Positions 16,652 through 24,290 of a DNA stretch of 47,806 bases are shown here, in pieces. The stretch's first letter is position 1; each line of letters starts with the position of its first letter. Origin of the DNA: Candidatus Brockarchaeota archaeon (GTDB lineage: Archaea; Thermoproteota; EX4484-205; JAAOZO01). A program made the translations under genes and the position numbers. Below the pieces are notes generated by a model. It was not told the origin of the DNA and made no database searches. It saw only the letters and a program-made list of their open reading frames with translations. The stretch spans positions 1 to 47,806 of the forward strand of contig JAFNIV010000011.1 in the NCBI GenBank assembly GCA_017601145.1. The letters are read 5' to 3'.

Positions 16652-17992
16652 TTATGGGGAAACTAATTGCAATTCTTTAATAAAGTTTGGAACTTTTTCT
16701 TTTTTTACGATATCTTCTAAACTTTCTTTTTCTCTTGCAACTTCTACTTTATCTTTCCAAACCATAACAGTTTTTGGAATAGAACGGATATTGTAGTTAT
16801 TTGCCATAGACAAACCATAAGCTCCAACATCTAGCATTGCAAGTAGCTCTCCAGATTTCATAGATGGGAGCATTCTATTAAAAGCAAATACATCTGAAGA
16901 TTCACAAACAGGGCCACCTATGTTATATTTTTCTACAAATTTCCTGTCAAGTTTTTCTACTGGTAAAATCTCATGATAAGCATCATACAATGCAACTCTC
17001 ATAAAGTCATTCATACCAGCATCAACAAGTAGCCATTTTTTATTGCCTAATTTTTTTACATAATTTACTTTTGTTAACAATATGCTTGAATCTGCAACAA
17101 TATATCTTCCAGGTTCAACAATTATTTTTGGTTCTTCTAAATTTTTGTTTTTTAATAATGCTTTCATTTCTGTTGAAATAACTTTTGCATAATCTTCATA
17201 CGTTATATAACTTTTTCTAATTAAGTATGGTACTCCGACTCCTCCACCAAAATCCAAGGTATTTAGTTTAAGGTTATAATTTTCAATAGATTTTATGTAT
17301 AGCTTAGTTAGCTCTATTGCCTGTCTTTTAAGAGGATTTAGATCAAGAATTTGAGAACCAATATGAGAATGAAGAGCAACCAAGTTAACATTATTTAATT
17401 TCTTGCACTTTTTAAGCAGTAAATGAAGTTCATTTACATTTACTCCAAATTTATGAGTAAGAAGGCCAGTTGCTATTTTTTTATGTGTATTTGATTTAAT
17501 ATTTAAGTTAACTCTTATTCCAACATTCGCAACAAGTCCTAGTTCATTGGCTATTGAATCAACAGACAAAAGTTCTTCGTAAGATTCTACAACAGTTAAT
17601 CCTATATTATTTTGAATAGCATATCTTAACTCTTCTTTTGTCTTACTTGGGCCTACTAGAACAACATTACTTGGTGAAACCCCAGAACTTAAAGCTAACT
17701 CCATTCCAAGGTAAGAAGTTACTGTAGCCCCTGCCTCTAGTTTGGAGAGTAAGTTTACTACAGATAAACTATGGTTTGCTTTGTAAGAGTAAGCAATATT
17801 AAATTCTTTGAAGTGTTTTGAAAGAGAATTGTAAATTTCTTTATACTTATCAATTATCCGTTCAGCATCAATTACATATAAAGGAGTCCCATACTCTTCT
17901 GATAATTTTTTTAAGCTTATATTTCTAATGAAAAGATTGTTACCTCTTATTCTTAAGTGAGACCTGATTTTGAGTATTTTTGATAGATCCAT
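16652..17992 (-). CDS. lysA: Diaminopimelate decarboxylase-like PLP enzyme (fold III)
   Basis: A 446-residue alanine-racemase-fold decarboxylase. The PLP lysine is Lys71 in YSYKANHS. Also seen are His210 in HSHIGSQ, the PLP-phosphate loop GGGVG (249-253), EPGR (293-296) and the active-site Cys363 in GPVCESSDVF. The CESSD motif and the late LDVGAYGLSM favour LysA over ornithine/arginine decarboxylases; carboxynorspermidine decarboxylase is the main alternative. It is unexpected beside a complete LysW-type pathway, because LysA normally ends the diaminopimelate route, and no dap gene is present in the window. Confidence 0.75.
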   Translation of the reverse strand: MDLSKILKIRSHLRIRGNNLFIRNISLKKLSEEYGTPLYVIDAERIIDKYKEIYNSLSKHFKEFNIAYSYKANHSLSVVNLLSKLEAGATVTSYLGMELALSSGVSPSNVVLVGPSKTKEELRYAIQNNIGLTVVESYEELLSVDSIANELGLVANVGIRVNLNIKSNTHKKIATGLLTHKFGVNVNELHLLLKKCKKLNNVNLVALHSHIGSQILDLNPLKRQAIELTKLYIKSIENYNLKLNTLDFGGGVGVPYLIRKSYITYEDYAKVISTEMKALLKNKNLEEPKIIVEPGRYIVADSSILLTKVNYVKKLGNKKWLLVDAGMNDFMRVALYDAYHEILPVEKLDRKFVEKYNIGGPVCESSDVFAFNRMLPSMKSGELLAMLDVGAYGLSMANNYNIRSIPKTVMVWKDKVEVAREKESLEDIVKKEKVPNFIKELQLVSP

Positions 17993-18139
17993 GAAAAAGA
18001 CGTTTAAAACTCATTAATAAGCTTTTATGCTATAGTACATAGCTAAAACTAACTAAAGTTAATGAATCTAGGACTTAATTGGTCTTCATAGAACTTTCAT
18101 AATTAGATTTATATCTAGTTAAACATTAAGAAATAGATA

Positions 18140-19189
18140 CTAAAAATTGATATCTAAACTAAAATTATAGAATCTTCTAGAAAAATCGTTAGCAATTTTT
18201 GTAAAGTTAATAGAAGTGTTTTTGTAAAAAACCTTAAGCAACCACGCATCAAAAAGTGCAGAACGAATTGTCCAAATCGAACCATCTAGAGATTCTGGTT
18301 GCTTGTAAACTCTTCCATACTTTATTGCGCTTACATTACTTAAATCAGAAATGTTCATAAGGTATTCAGGAGAAAATTCTGAAGGATAACTCCAAATTAC
18401 TATAACATCAGGATTCCATGAAGCTATATCTTTAAAAGAAGCCTTAACAAACTCTTGGCCTGAATTCTTAATTACATTTTCTCCACCTGCATTTTCTATA
18501 AGGTCATTTATGAAACTGGCATCACCCTGTACTGTTTGTACTACTGTTGGAGAACCATAAAGAAAAAGAACTTTAACCCTTTTTGATTCAGGTATATTAG
18601 AAGACTCATTTTTTACTAGGTTCATTAAAGATTGTACGTAAGAAATTGTGCTGTTTGCAGGGGTAGTTAAGTTAAATATTCTTCCAATTAAAAGTATCAA
18701 CTTGTAAAATTCGGGTAAGCTTCTAACGTAAATATAAATCACTGGAATACCTTTATTTTCAATTTGCTGTATTTCATTCTTGTAAGTTGAACTACCGTAA
18801 AATTTTGGGTTGTAAGCAATAACTAGGTCTGGTTTTAGAGATATAATTTTTTCTACATCTATATTAGAAGAAGAAAATCCAACGTCAGTTACATTGTTAT
18901 TTCCAATTAACTTTCCTATTACAGGATGATTCTTTATGAACGATGTTGTACCAACCAGCTTGTTCCCAATACCCCAAATGCACATAAGTTCAACAACCCC
19001 GCCACTTAACACAACAGTTCTGTTGATCTTTTCAGGTATCTTTACTAACCTTCCATCCATGTCTTCTATGTTTACTAGATTTTTTGCACTAGTTTCTCTT
19101 TGAAGAATATTGAAATTAACATACCAAAAAATAAAAGTAGCAAAGATGAAAAGTGAAATGAAAACGATTATAGCAATTTTCTTTTTCAT
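18140..19189 (-). CDS. ABC-type cobalamin/Fe(III)-siderophore-like substrate-binding protein
   Basis: A 349-residue extracytoplasmic protein. An N-terminal hydrophobic anchor (about 4-24) is followed by the periplasmic-binding fold used for vitamin B12, haem or iron chelates. Family segments are VNIEDMDGRLVKIP, VVLSGGVVELMCIWG, EKIISLKPDLVIAY and a C-terminal half beginning KRVKVLFLYG. Several Asn-x-Ser/Thr sequons fit a cell-surface protein. Neither permease nor ATPase genes adjoin it, so the ligand is unknown. The ATG at 19189 starts the signal; a TTG at 19207 lies further upstream in frame. Confidence 0.8.
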   Translation of the reverse strand: MKKKIAIIVFISLFIFATFIFWYVNFNILQRETSAKNLVNIEDMDGRLVKIPEKINRTVVLSGGVVELMCIWGIGNKLVGTTSFIKNHPVIGKLIGNNNVTDVGFSSSNIDVEKIISLKPDLVIAYNPKFYGSSTYKNEIQQIENKGIPVIYIYVRSLPEFYKLILLIGRIFNLTTPANSTISYVQSLMNLVKNESSNIPESKRVKVLFLYGSPTVVQTVQGDASFINDLIENAGGENVIKNSGQEFVKASFKDIASWNPDVIVIWSYPSEFSPEYLMNISDLSNVSAIKYGRVYKQPESLDGSIWTIRSALFDAWLLKVFYKNTSINFTKIANDFSRRFYNFSLDINF

Positions 19190-19284
19190 CTTAACTTCAC
19201 GTAACAATTTGAGAGTTACCTTATAAATTTTTAAGATTCTAGTTATCTTTAAAGCTTTTAAAGTTTACAATCAAAGCTGAGGTT

Positions 19285-20448
19285 ATGAGCCATCAGCAGA
19301 AAAAGAAACTTCTTATGATTCCAGGGCCAACCAATGTTCCAGAGAGAGTCCTATACGCTATGACAAAGCCTATGATAAATCATAGAGGAGAAGAGTTTCA
19401 TGAGTTGTATAAAAACATACAAGAAAAAGCTAGGAAAGTCTTCGAAACTGAACAAAACATCTTAGTTTTATCTTCTTCTGGTACTGGAGGCGTTGAAGCA
19501 GCCATAAGCAATATAGTAAAGAAAGGAGATAACGTAATAGTTCCAGTTTTTGGTGAATTTAGTAGAAGAGTTGCTGAATATGTTAAACTAATTGGTGGAA
19601 ACGCAATATGCGTAAAAGCACCTTTAGGAAGTGCACCTAGTTTTGAAGAAATAAAAGCGAAAGCAGAGGAAACAAGAGACATAAAAGCTTTTTGTATAGT
19701 TTATAATGACACTTCTCCTGGCACTAAGATTAATTGGCTAAGTAAAGTAGCAAGTATTGCTTCAGACTTTAATGCTTTTACAATTGTAGACGCTGTCTCG
19801 ATACTTGCTGGGGATGATCTTCCTATGGATAAGTGGAATATTGACATAGTAGTCTCTGCAAGCCAAAAATGTTTAGCGGCACCTCCAGGTTTAGCAATAT
19901 TAGGAATAAGTGAAAAGGCTGCAAAATACATAGCAGAGAACAAAGTACATACAGATTACTTTAACCTTGCAAAGTACATAGAGTACTCAAGCTTAAGAAA
20001 AGAAACCCCATATACACCTGCAGTACCTTTATTTTATGCTCTTGACGAAGCTTTAAACGTTGTACTTGAGGAAGGATTACAAAATAGAATTCAAAGACAT
20101 AGAGCAACTGCAAAAGCTTTTTATGAATCTCTTGAAGCCATAGGACTTAAGCCCTTTGTTAATCCAGAAGTAAGATCGAATACGGTTATATCTTTCAAGT
20201 ATCCTAACAATATAGATGATAAAAAATTCAGAAAAAATCTAGAAGAAAAATTCGGAGTCGTAATAGCTGGTGGATTTGGTGAACTAAAAGGAAAAATATT
20301 TAGAATAGGAAACATGGGAGAAGTTAATAAGTATCACGTTTTAATTACTTTAACTGCTATTTTTAGTTCTCTTTCAGACTTTGATTTTAAGATTAAGAAT
20401 GAAGAAGAAGTTATACATAATGCAAGAAGAACCCTAGAGGCAATTTAA
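19285..20448 (+). CDS. Class V aminotransferase (alanine-glyoxylate / serine-pyruvate type)
   Basis: A 387-residue fold-I PLP enzyme. MIPGPTNVPERVL (11-23) and MINHRGEEF (30-38) are hallmarks of the AGXT group. PLP contacts include the SSGTGG loop (64-69), Asp169 in TIVDAVS and the Schiff-base Lys195 in SASQKCLAAPPG. Family members transaminate glyoxylate, pyruvate or phosphonoacetaldehyde with alanine or serine as donor. The lysine pathway nearby lacks a recognised 2-oxoadipate aminotransferase, so this protein could fill that gap, but that is speculation. It is transcribed alone. Confidence 0.85.
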   Translation: MSHQQKKKLLMIPGPTNVPERVLYAMTKPMINHRGEEFHELYKNIQEKARKVFETEQNILVLSSSGTGGVEAAISNIVKKGDNVIVPVFGEFSRRVAEYVKLIGGNAICVKAPLGSAPSFEEIKAKAEETRDIKAFCIVYNDTSPGTKINWLSKVASIASDFNAFTIVDAVSILAGDDLPMDKWNIDIVVSASQKCLAAPPGLAILGISEKAAKYIAENKVHTDYFNLAKYIEYSSLRKETPYTPAVPLFYALDEALNVVLEEGLQNRIQRHRATAKAFYESLEAIGLKPFVNPEVRSNTVISFKYPNNIDDKKFRKNLEEKFGVVIAGGFGELKGKIFRIGNMGEVNKYHVLITLTAIFSSLSDFDFKIKNEEEVIHNARRTLEAI

Positions 20449-20578
20449 AATAAAATTGATTACATTGATTACTTAGAATGAAGTACATGTTTTTGTTATG
20501 CAATAAATTATTAGCCTATTAATAGGTTTGTGGAAGTACTTAAGCATAATTACTTACTATTAGGGTTCTGAGTTAAGT

Positions 20579-21201
20579 AGAGATAGATGATGTTTCATTC
20601 CTACTTAACCCTTCCCTCTCTATTATTTCATCGAGGGCTCTTTGGGGGAACCCTTCTCCCCGCATCTGAAGGTTCAATACCGCTACGATGTCTCTATCTA
20701 AGATTATGTTACACATTTCTGAAGCTGAAAAGAGTACTCTTGATGTAGACTGTTCTTTTAGTTATCTTAGGCTTACTTTCAGCTTTCCCCATATTATATA
20801 ATGTTATCCAGCTCTTAACAAGCCCTATGACAGAGTTTATTGCTGAATCAACATAATGCTTTGAAAACCTCCAGTCTTTTAGCAACTCATCTCTAAGCTT
20901 CTTCCTATCCTCTCTACTGAGGCTTAGGTGAGCCTTCTTAGAAATTTTAACATGTGAGAATATCGCTTCTAAAGCTCTCTGCTTAACTTGAAAGTATTCT
21001 TCGATTAAATCCTTTGGAGCTTCTACTTGGATTCTGTAGCTTTTAACTGCTTCCATAATCTTTCGACCTCACTCTTAGTGTTGGAAGCCTAATAGCCTTA
21101 ATAATCCCCTTCTTTTGTCATTTTCAAAGAGTCTTAACTGAGATATTAAATATCTTTGTAACATCCTTTGGTCTAAGCAGTTCTTCGTAATTTTCAGACA
21201 T
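20579..21201 (-). pseudogene. IS607-family remnant: broken tnpA (HTH part) and internally deleted tnpB
   Basis: Reading down the minus strand, an ATG at 21201 opens ENYEELLRPKDVTKIFNISV, the MerR-like helix-turn-helix start of an IS607 serine recombinase. A stop follows. Further pieces (IKAIRLPT, then SEVERLWKQLKA) continue the same domain in shifted frames, and the whole catalytic domain is gone. From 21056 a 115-residue frame keeps the TnpB N-terminus (IQVEAPKDLIEEYF through KPKITKRTVYIKST). From 20698 to 20579 a different frame keeps the extreme C-terminus (LDRDIVAVLNLQMRG, then GFPQRALDEI) and its stop. The RuvC core between is deleted. Both proteins must be inactive. Confidence 0.8.
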
Positions 21202-21549
21202 CATTAAAGTAATCAACCTCTATTTAAACCTACCTGTCTCGAAACTGCTGACAACGGCAACATTAATTTTTGTTGTAGTGGAATTATTCTCGATTCTCTT
21301 TTGAAAGTGTTTTTTTAAGTTAAATAGTGAAAAACGGCGGTTAAAGTAGCTAGAATAATGGTAAGCTTAAAGGATCATTGAAGACAGCTTCGAACATGTA
21401 TGTTCTGAAGAGATACTCTAGCTCTCTTCAGAACAACTAAAAAGGTAAAATTTTTAGCTGTTATTACGTTTCAATACTTTAGAATTATAGTTATTGCAGG
21501 TAGTACAAAAAATTTAAATTTCTTCTTCAGAAGAAAAAAGAGAGGCCAG
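21202..21549. other. Gene-free stretch between IS607 remnant and tRNA-Leu
   Basis: I see no supportable reading frame. It holds a TATA-like TTTAAATAG (about 21219-21230, minus strand) that would have served the tnpA remnant, the long perfect palindrome at 21401-21435, and the A+T-rich upstream region of the tRNA-Leu gene. Confidence 0.5.
21401..21435. repeat. Perfect 13-bp inverted repeat
   Basis: TGTTCTGAAGAGA (21401-21413) is repeated exactly in inverse at 21423-21435, with a 9-nt spacer. No T-run follows on either strand, so it does not look like a terminator. It may be an end of a lost mobile element, a protein-binding site, or an RNA hairpin ahead of tRNA-Leu. Confidence 0.6.
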
Positions 21550-21633
21550 GCGGGGGTTGCCGAGTTGGGACAAAGGCGCAGGACTTAAGATCCTGTCCCA
21601 TAGGGGTTCGTGGGTTCAAATCCCACCCCCCGC
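21550..21633 (+). tRNA. tRNA-Leu (anticodon UAA)
   Basis: A complete class II tRNA: 7-bp acceptor GCGGGGG/CCCCCGC, anticodon stem CAGGA/TCCTG around loop CTTAAGA (anticodon TAA), a long variable arm (GTCCCATAGGGGTTC) and T-arm GTGGG-TTCAAAT-CCCAC. The discriminator A is at 21634. CCA is not encoded and there is no intron. Confidence 0.96.
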
Positions 21634-21646
21634 ATATTTTTCCAGT
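21591..21646 (+). repeat. Left copy of a 56-nt inverted repeat spanning a tRNA-Leu 3' half and flank
   Basis: This segment is identical, in inverse orientation, to 25726-25781. It covers the 3' half of tRNA-Leu(UAA) and runs 12 nt beyond the discriminator base (ATATTTTTCCAGT-like flank), further than the tRNA itself explains. Confidence 0.85.
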
Positions 21647-21689
21647 AAATTGTGTAAAGGTCGAGTCTAGTATTTTTATATAAGAGTGA

Positions 21690-22240
21690 GTGAGCGAGGA
21701 AGACTGAGACAACCAAGAATAGAGCTGTTTGTGTTTATTCTCATTCAGGGAAGTCTATTGAGGGTAACAGAGATTTAATGAGGCTCAAAAATGTCTCTAA
21801 ATTTTTGAGGATTTATTGATAATATTGAAAAGTGCTTTTGAAGCTTTAGGGCTCAAACACTTCTGACATTACATTTTGAACCTAAGAAGGTTTAGTTGTG
21901 AGTTGATAAAACTTCTAAAAAGAAGAGGAGAAACCATAACCAAGGGTTCTTGATAGGTTTGTGTTAATCCATCTGAAACTAAGTGTGTGAAGACGATTTT
22001 TAAACAGCTGGAAATCTTAGATAAATATAACTTAGTTGAATTTACTGGAAGAAGGTTGAAGATTGAAAAGCTATATCTATGAATCAGGTTGAGATGCTGT
22101 TCTAGGGACTTAAAAGAAGTTGCCTTCTTAACAATGTGAGTGAGGAAACAGTTAGGAAGTACATTTCAACGACAGGATATTCTTTGATTTTCCTTAGGAA
22201 GAGAACTAAGTCTTCTTACATGCATAGAACATTGCTTATT
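21690..22240 (+). pseudogene. Decayed coding region, possibly a DNA-binding protein
   Basis: No frame stays open, but several short frames in succession look protein-like: GRLRQPRIELFVFILIQG from about 21694, KTIFKQLEILDKYNLVEFTG near 21990-22050, and VSEETVRKYIS near 22140-22170. The pieces resemble helical, winged-helix-type sequence broken by frameshifts. A TATA-like TTTTTATATAAG lies just upstream (about 21675). This could be a degraded regulator or mobile-element gene; I do not recognise the family. The block lies between two tRNA genes, a common place for integrated elements to decay. The rest of the interval to 22767 shows nothing supportable. Confidence 0.35.
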
Positions 22241-22768
22241 TCTTACGCCATTTATCTTGATGTATTCTTCAAGCCAATTTCTTAAAGTTTATTACTTCCT
22301 AAACTTTTTATAATACTTATCACGAATTGACCATGTTACTTCGGCTTTAATTTGTTGTGCAAATTGTAGTGATAAGTAGAACTAAAGGATCCCATTCAAA
22401 ATTCATTATAATAATAAGGAATTTGCTTTTCTTCATAAAATCTAATAATCATTTCCTTATTTTTTAGCATTTATTAAGCAACTCATATAGGGCATTAAAA
22501 GCTAAGTAATCTGACTTTCTTGCGTTATTGTAAAGTCGTAACTCAAGCATTAGCGATATTCAAGTCAACGCAAAGCTTTAGGAAGAACACTAGCTTTTCT
22601 AAGAATTGAAAACCTAAATATTATTCTTTTTGAGTGATATGCCTTCTATCTCTAGTTTAACTGTAGAGTTTAAAGAATGATACCAAATAATATATTTCAT
22701 TCAAATGAAGCTATTTTGTCTAACTTTTGAACTTTACAAACGTTGTAATTTATCTTAGATTTTAAAAC

Positions 22769-22865
22769 GGGCCCGAGGGGATTCTCAACCAATACATTCA
22801 ATATTTGAACCCCTGATGTGCAGCTTAGGAGGCTGCCGCCTTAATCCATACTAGGCCACGGGCCC
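22769..22865 (-). tRNA. tRNA-Arg (anticodon CCU) with a 22-nt T-loop intron
   Basis: Acceptor GGGCCCG/CGGGCCC, D-arm with GCCT/AGGC, and anticodon stem GCAGC/GCTGC around CTCCTAA (anticodon CCT). The T-stem AGGGG/CCCCT encloses 29 nt instead of 7. Removing 22785-22806 restores TTC-GAAT, a normal T-loop; other cut registers are possible. The discriminator is at 22768 and CCA is not encoded. The insertion site matches that of tRNA-Trp at 41615-41633. Confidence 0.92.
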
Positions 22866-23266
22866 ACTTTTTTCTTTTTAGTTGGCTTTTTATTTCTTAC
22901 TCTTTACATAGAGTTATAAATTTAATTTAACATAGTTTACCTTTGTCTAATGTTTAATGGCTCTTTACTATTGGTTAAGAAACGAAAAATTAAAACTGCT
23001 CATTCTTCTCTTAAGCTTACCAAATAAAGATTCCTTAATAGGAACATAGTTCCTCTGACTTCTCGTTTTTTAGAAAATTCGTATTTTTATCTTCTTTAGG
23101 AACAGAATTCTAAAGAAAAGATTCTATAATTGTCGAGTAAAATTATTCGCTTGCTAATAAACAATTACCTCAAAAGTTATTTTAGTTCAAGTATAAACTT
23201 TAGGTCTTAAGTTAAGATTCTCTAAAGCTTTATTAACTATTGGTATAAATAGTTCTGCCATTTCTT
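22866..23266. other. Intergenic region without visible genes
   Basis: A+T-rich sequence between tRNA-Arg and the GfcR-like gene. I see no coding frame of note. It contains the promoter of the downstream gene near its right end. Confidence 0.5.
23242..23252 (+). promoter_or_regulatory. TATA box of the GfcR-like gene
   Basis: GGTATAAATAG lies about 20 nt before the ATG at 23267, so the mRNA is predicted to be leaderless or nearly so. Confidence 0.6.
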
Positions 23267-23992
23267 ATGAAAAAAGCTAGTAAAGTAGACCTGATAAAAA
23301 AGAAAATGCTTCTCAGCGAAATACTCTCTGTATTAAAAAGGCGGTATACTTATAAAGAGATTTCTGATTTCATCGGTCTTCCCCCTGCAGTACTTGCGAG
23401 ATATGCTAAAGGCCATGTTTTGCCAAAAGAAGAACGCGCAGATGAAATTGTAGAGAAGCTAACAAAAAAAATTCCAATCGAAGAAATTTTAGCTTCCTCA
23501 ATTCAAAAAACTCATCAGGGTTATTACAATGTAACTTCACTTATATGGGATATTGAACTACTTCGTCTTGTTTCTAAAATAGTTGCTAGTAGATTTGAAG
23601 GGCTTGTTATAACGAAAGTGTTGACCGCTTCTGCTGATGGTGTTCCTCTCGCTACTTTAATAGCTAACGAATTAGGCTTGGATCTTGTGGTTGCAAAAGA
23701 TAGAAAAGAAGCAGGAATAGAAGAATTTGTTGAAGAAACGTTTATCCCAAGCGATACTGCAATAGTTAGAACGCTATATATCCCAAAAAATTCAATAAAA
23801 AGGAGTGATTCAATATTAGTAGTTGATGACGTGATAAGAACAGGAGAAACACAACTTTGCTTAATGCGACTAGTTGAAAAAACAAAAGCAAAAATCGCGG
23901 GTGCTTTCTTTCTTTTAGCTGTTGGAAACAAGTGGCGTGCTCTCCTAGAACAAGAAGAGATTCCATTCTTCATTCTGCTAAAGTTGCCTTAA
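23267..23992 (+). CDS. HTH-phosphoribosyltransferase-like regulator (GfcR-like)
   Basis: A 241-residue two-domain protein. An N-terminal helix-turn-helix (about 15-60: KRRYTYKEISDFIGLPPAVLARYAKG) is fused to a type I phosphoribosyltransferase domain. The PRPP-binding loop ILVVDDVIRTGET spans about 183-195. This arrangement is that of archaeal orotate-PRTase-like regulators such as GfcR, which controls central carbon genes in haloarchaea. The enzymatic role may be lost in favour of ligand sensing. Its targets here are unknown. An orphan orotate or purine PRTase is less likely because of the HTH. It is transcribed alone. Confidence 0.8.
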   Translation: MKKASKVDLIKKKMLLSEILSVLKRRYTYKEISDFIGLPPAVLARYAKGHVLPKEERADEIVEKLTKKIPIEEILASSIQKTHQGYYNVTSLIWDIELLRLVSKIVASRFEGLVITKVLTASADGVPLATLIANELGLDLVVAKDRKEAGIEEFVEETFIPSDTAIVRTLYIPKNSIKRSDSILVVDDVIRTGETQLCLMRLVEKTKAKIAGAFFLLAVGNKWRALLEQEEIPFFILLKLP

Positions 23993-24034
23993 TTCTATTA
24001 AGAAAACCTGAACTTTGAATTTGAGTAAGTTGTT

Positions 24035-24285
24035 GAGAAGTTTAAATATTTGTTTTTGGTGTAATACTTTAAGTAAGTTGTTTGCAGAAATGTATGTAGA
24101 ACTCGAGCAGATTCACATTTGAAATAAAAGAGAAATTAGAGCAGGGAAAAATAAAACTGTAACTCAATTTTTATACGCTAATTCAGAAATAATACAACTT
24201 CTACATATGGTGGATTAAAAGGAGGTACTTACGCATGTTTCCTAGCGTTAAAGCAATCGCTATAGATGTCTTAGCCTAGTTATGA
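24035..24285 (+). pseudogene. Short decayed coding remnants
   Basis: After a TATA-like GTTTAAATA (24038-24046), an ATG at 24089 starts MYVELEQIHI and meets a stop. One base of frameshift continues it as FEIKEKLEQGKIKL. Near 24190-24265 another frame reads STYGGLKGGTYACFLALKQS, and a good GGAGGT precedes an ATG at 24236 with only 14 codons. These look like pieces of one or more lost small genes. I do not recognise the family. Confidence 0.28.
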
Positions 24286-24290
24286 GAATA

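Noticed and set aside
21527-21712. 61-residue frame on the minus strand
   Set aside because: It runs through the tRNA-Leu gene, a well-known source of spurious frames.
23524-23973. 149-residue frame on the minus strand
   Set aside because: It lies wholly inside the GfcR-like gene on the opposite strand and has no recognisable domain.
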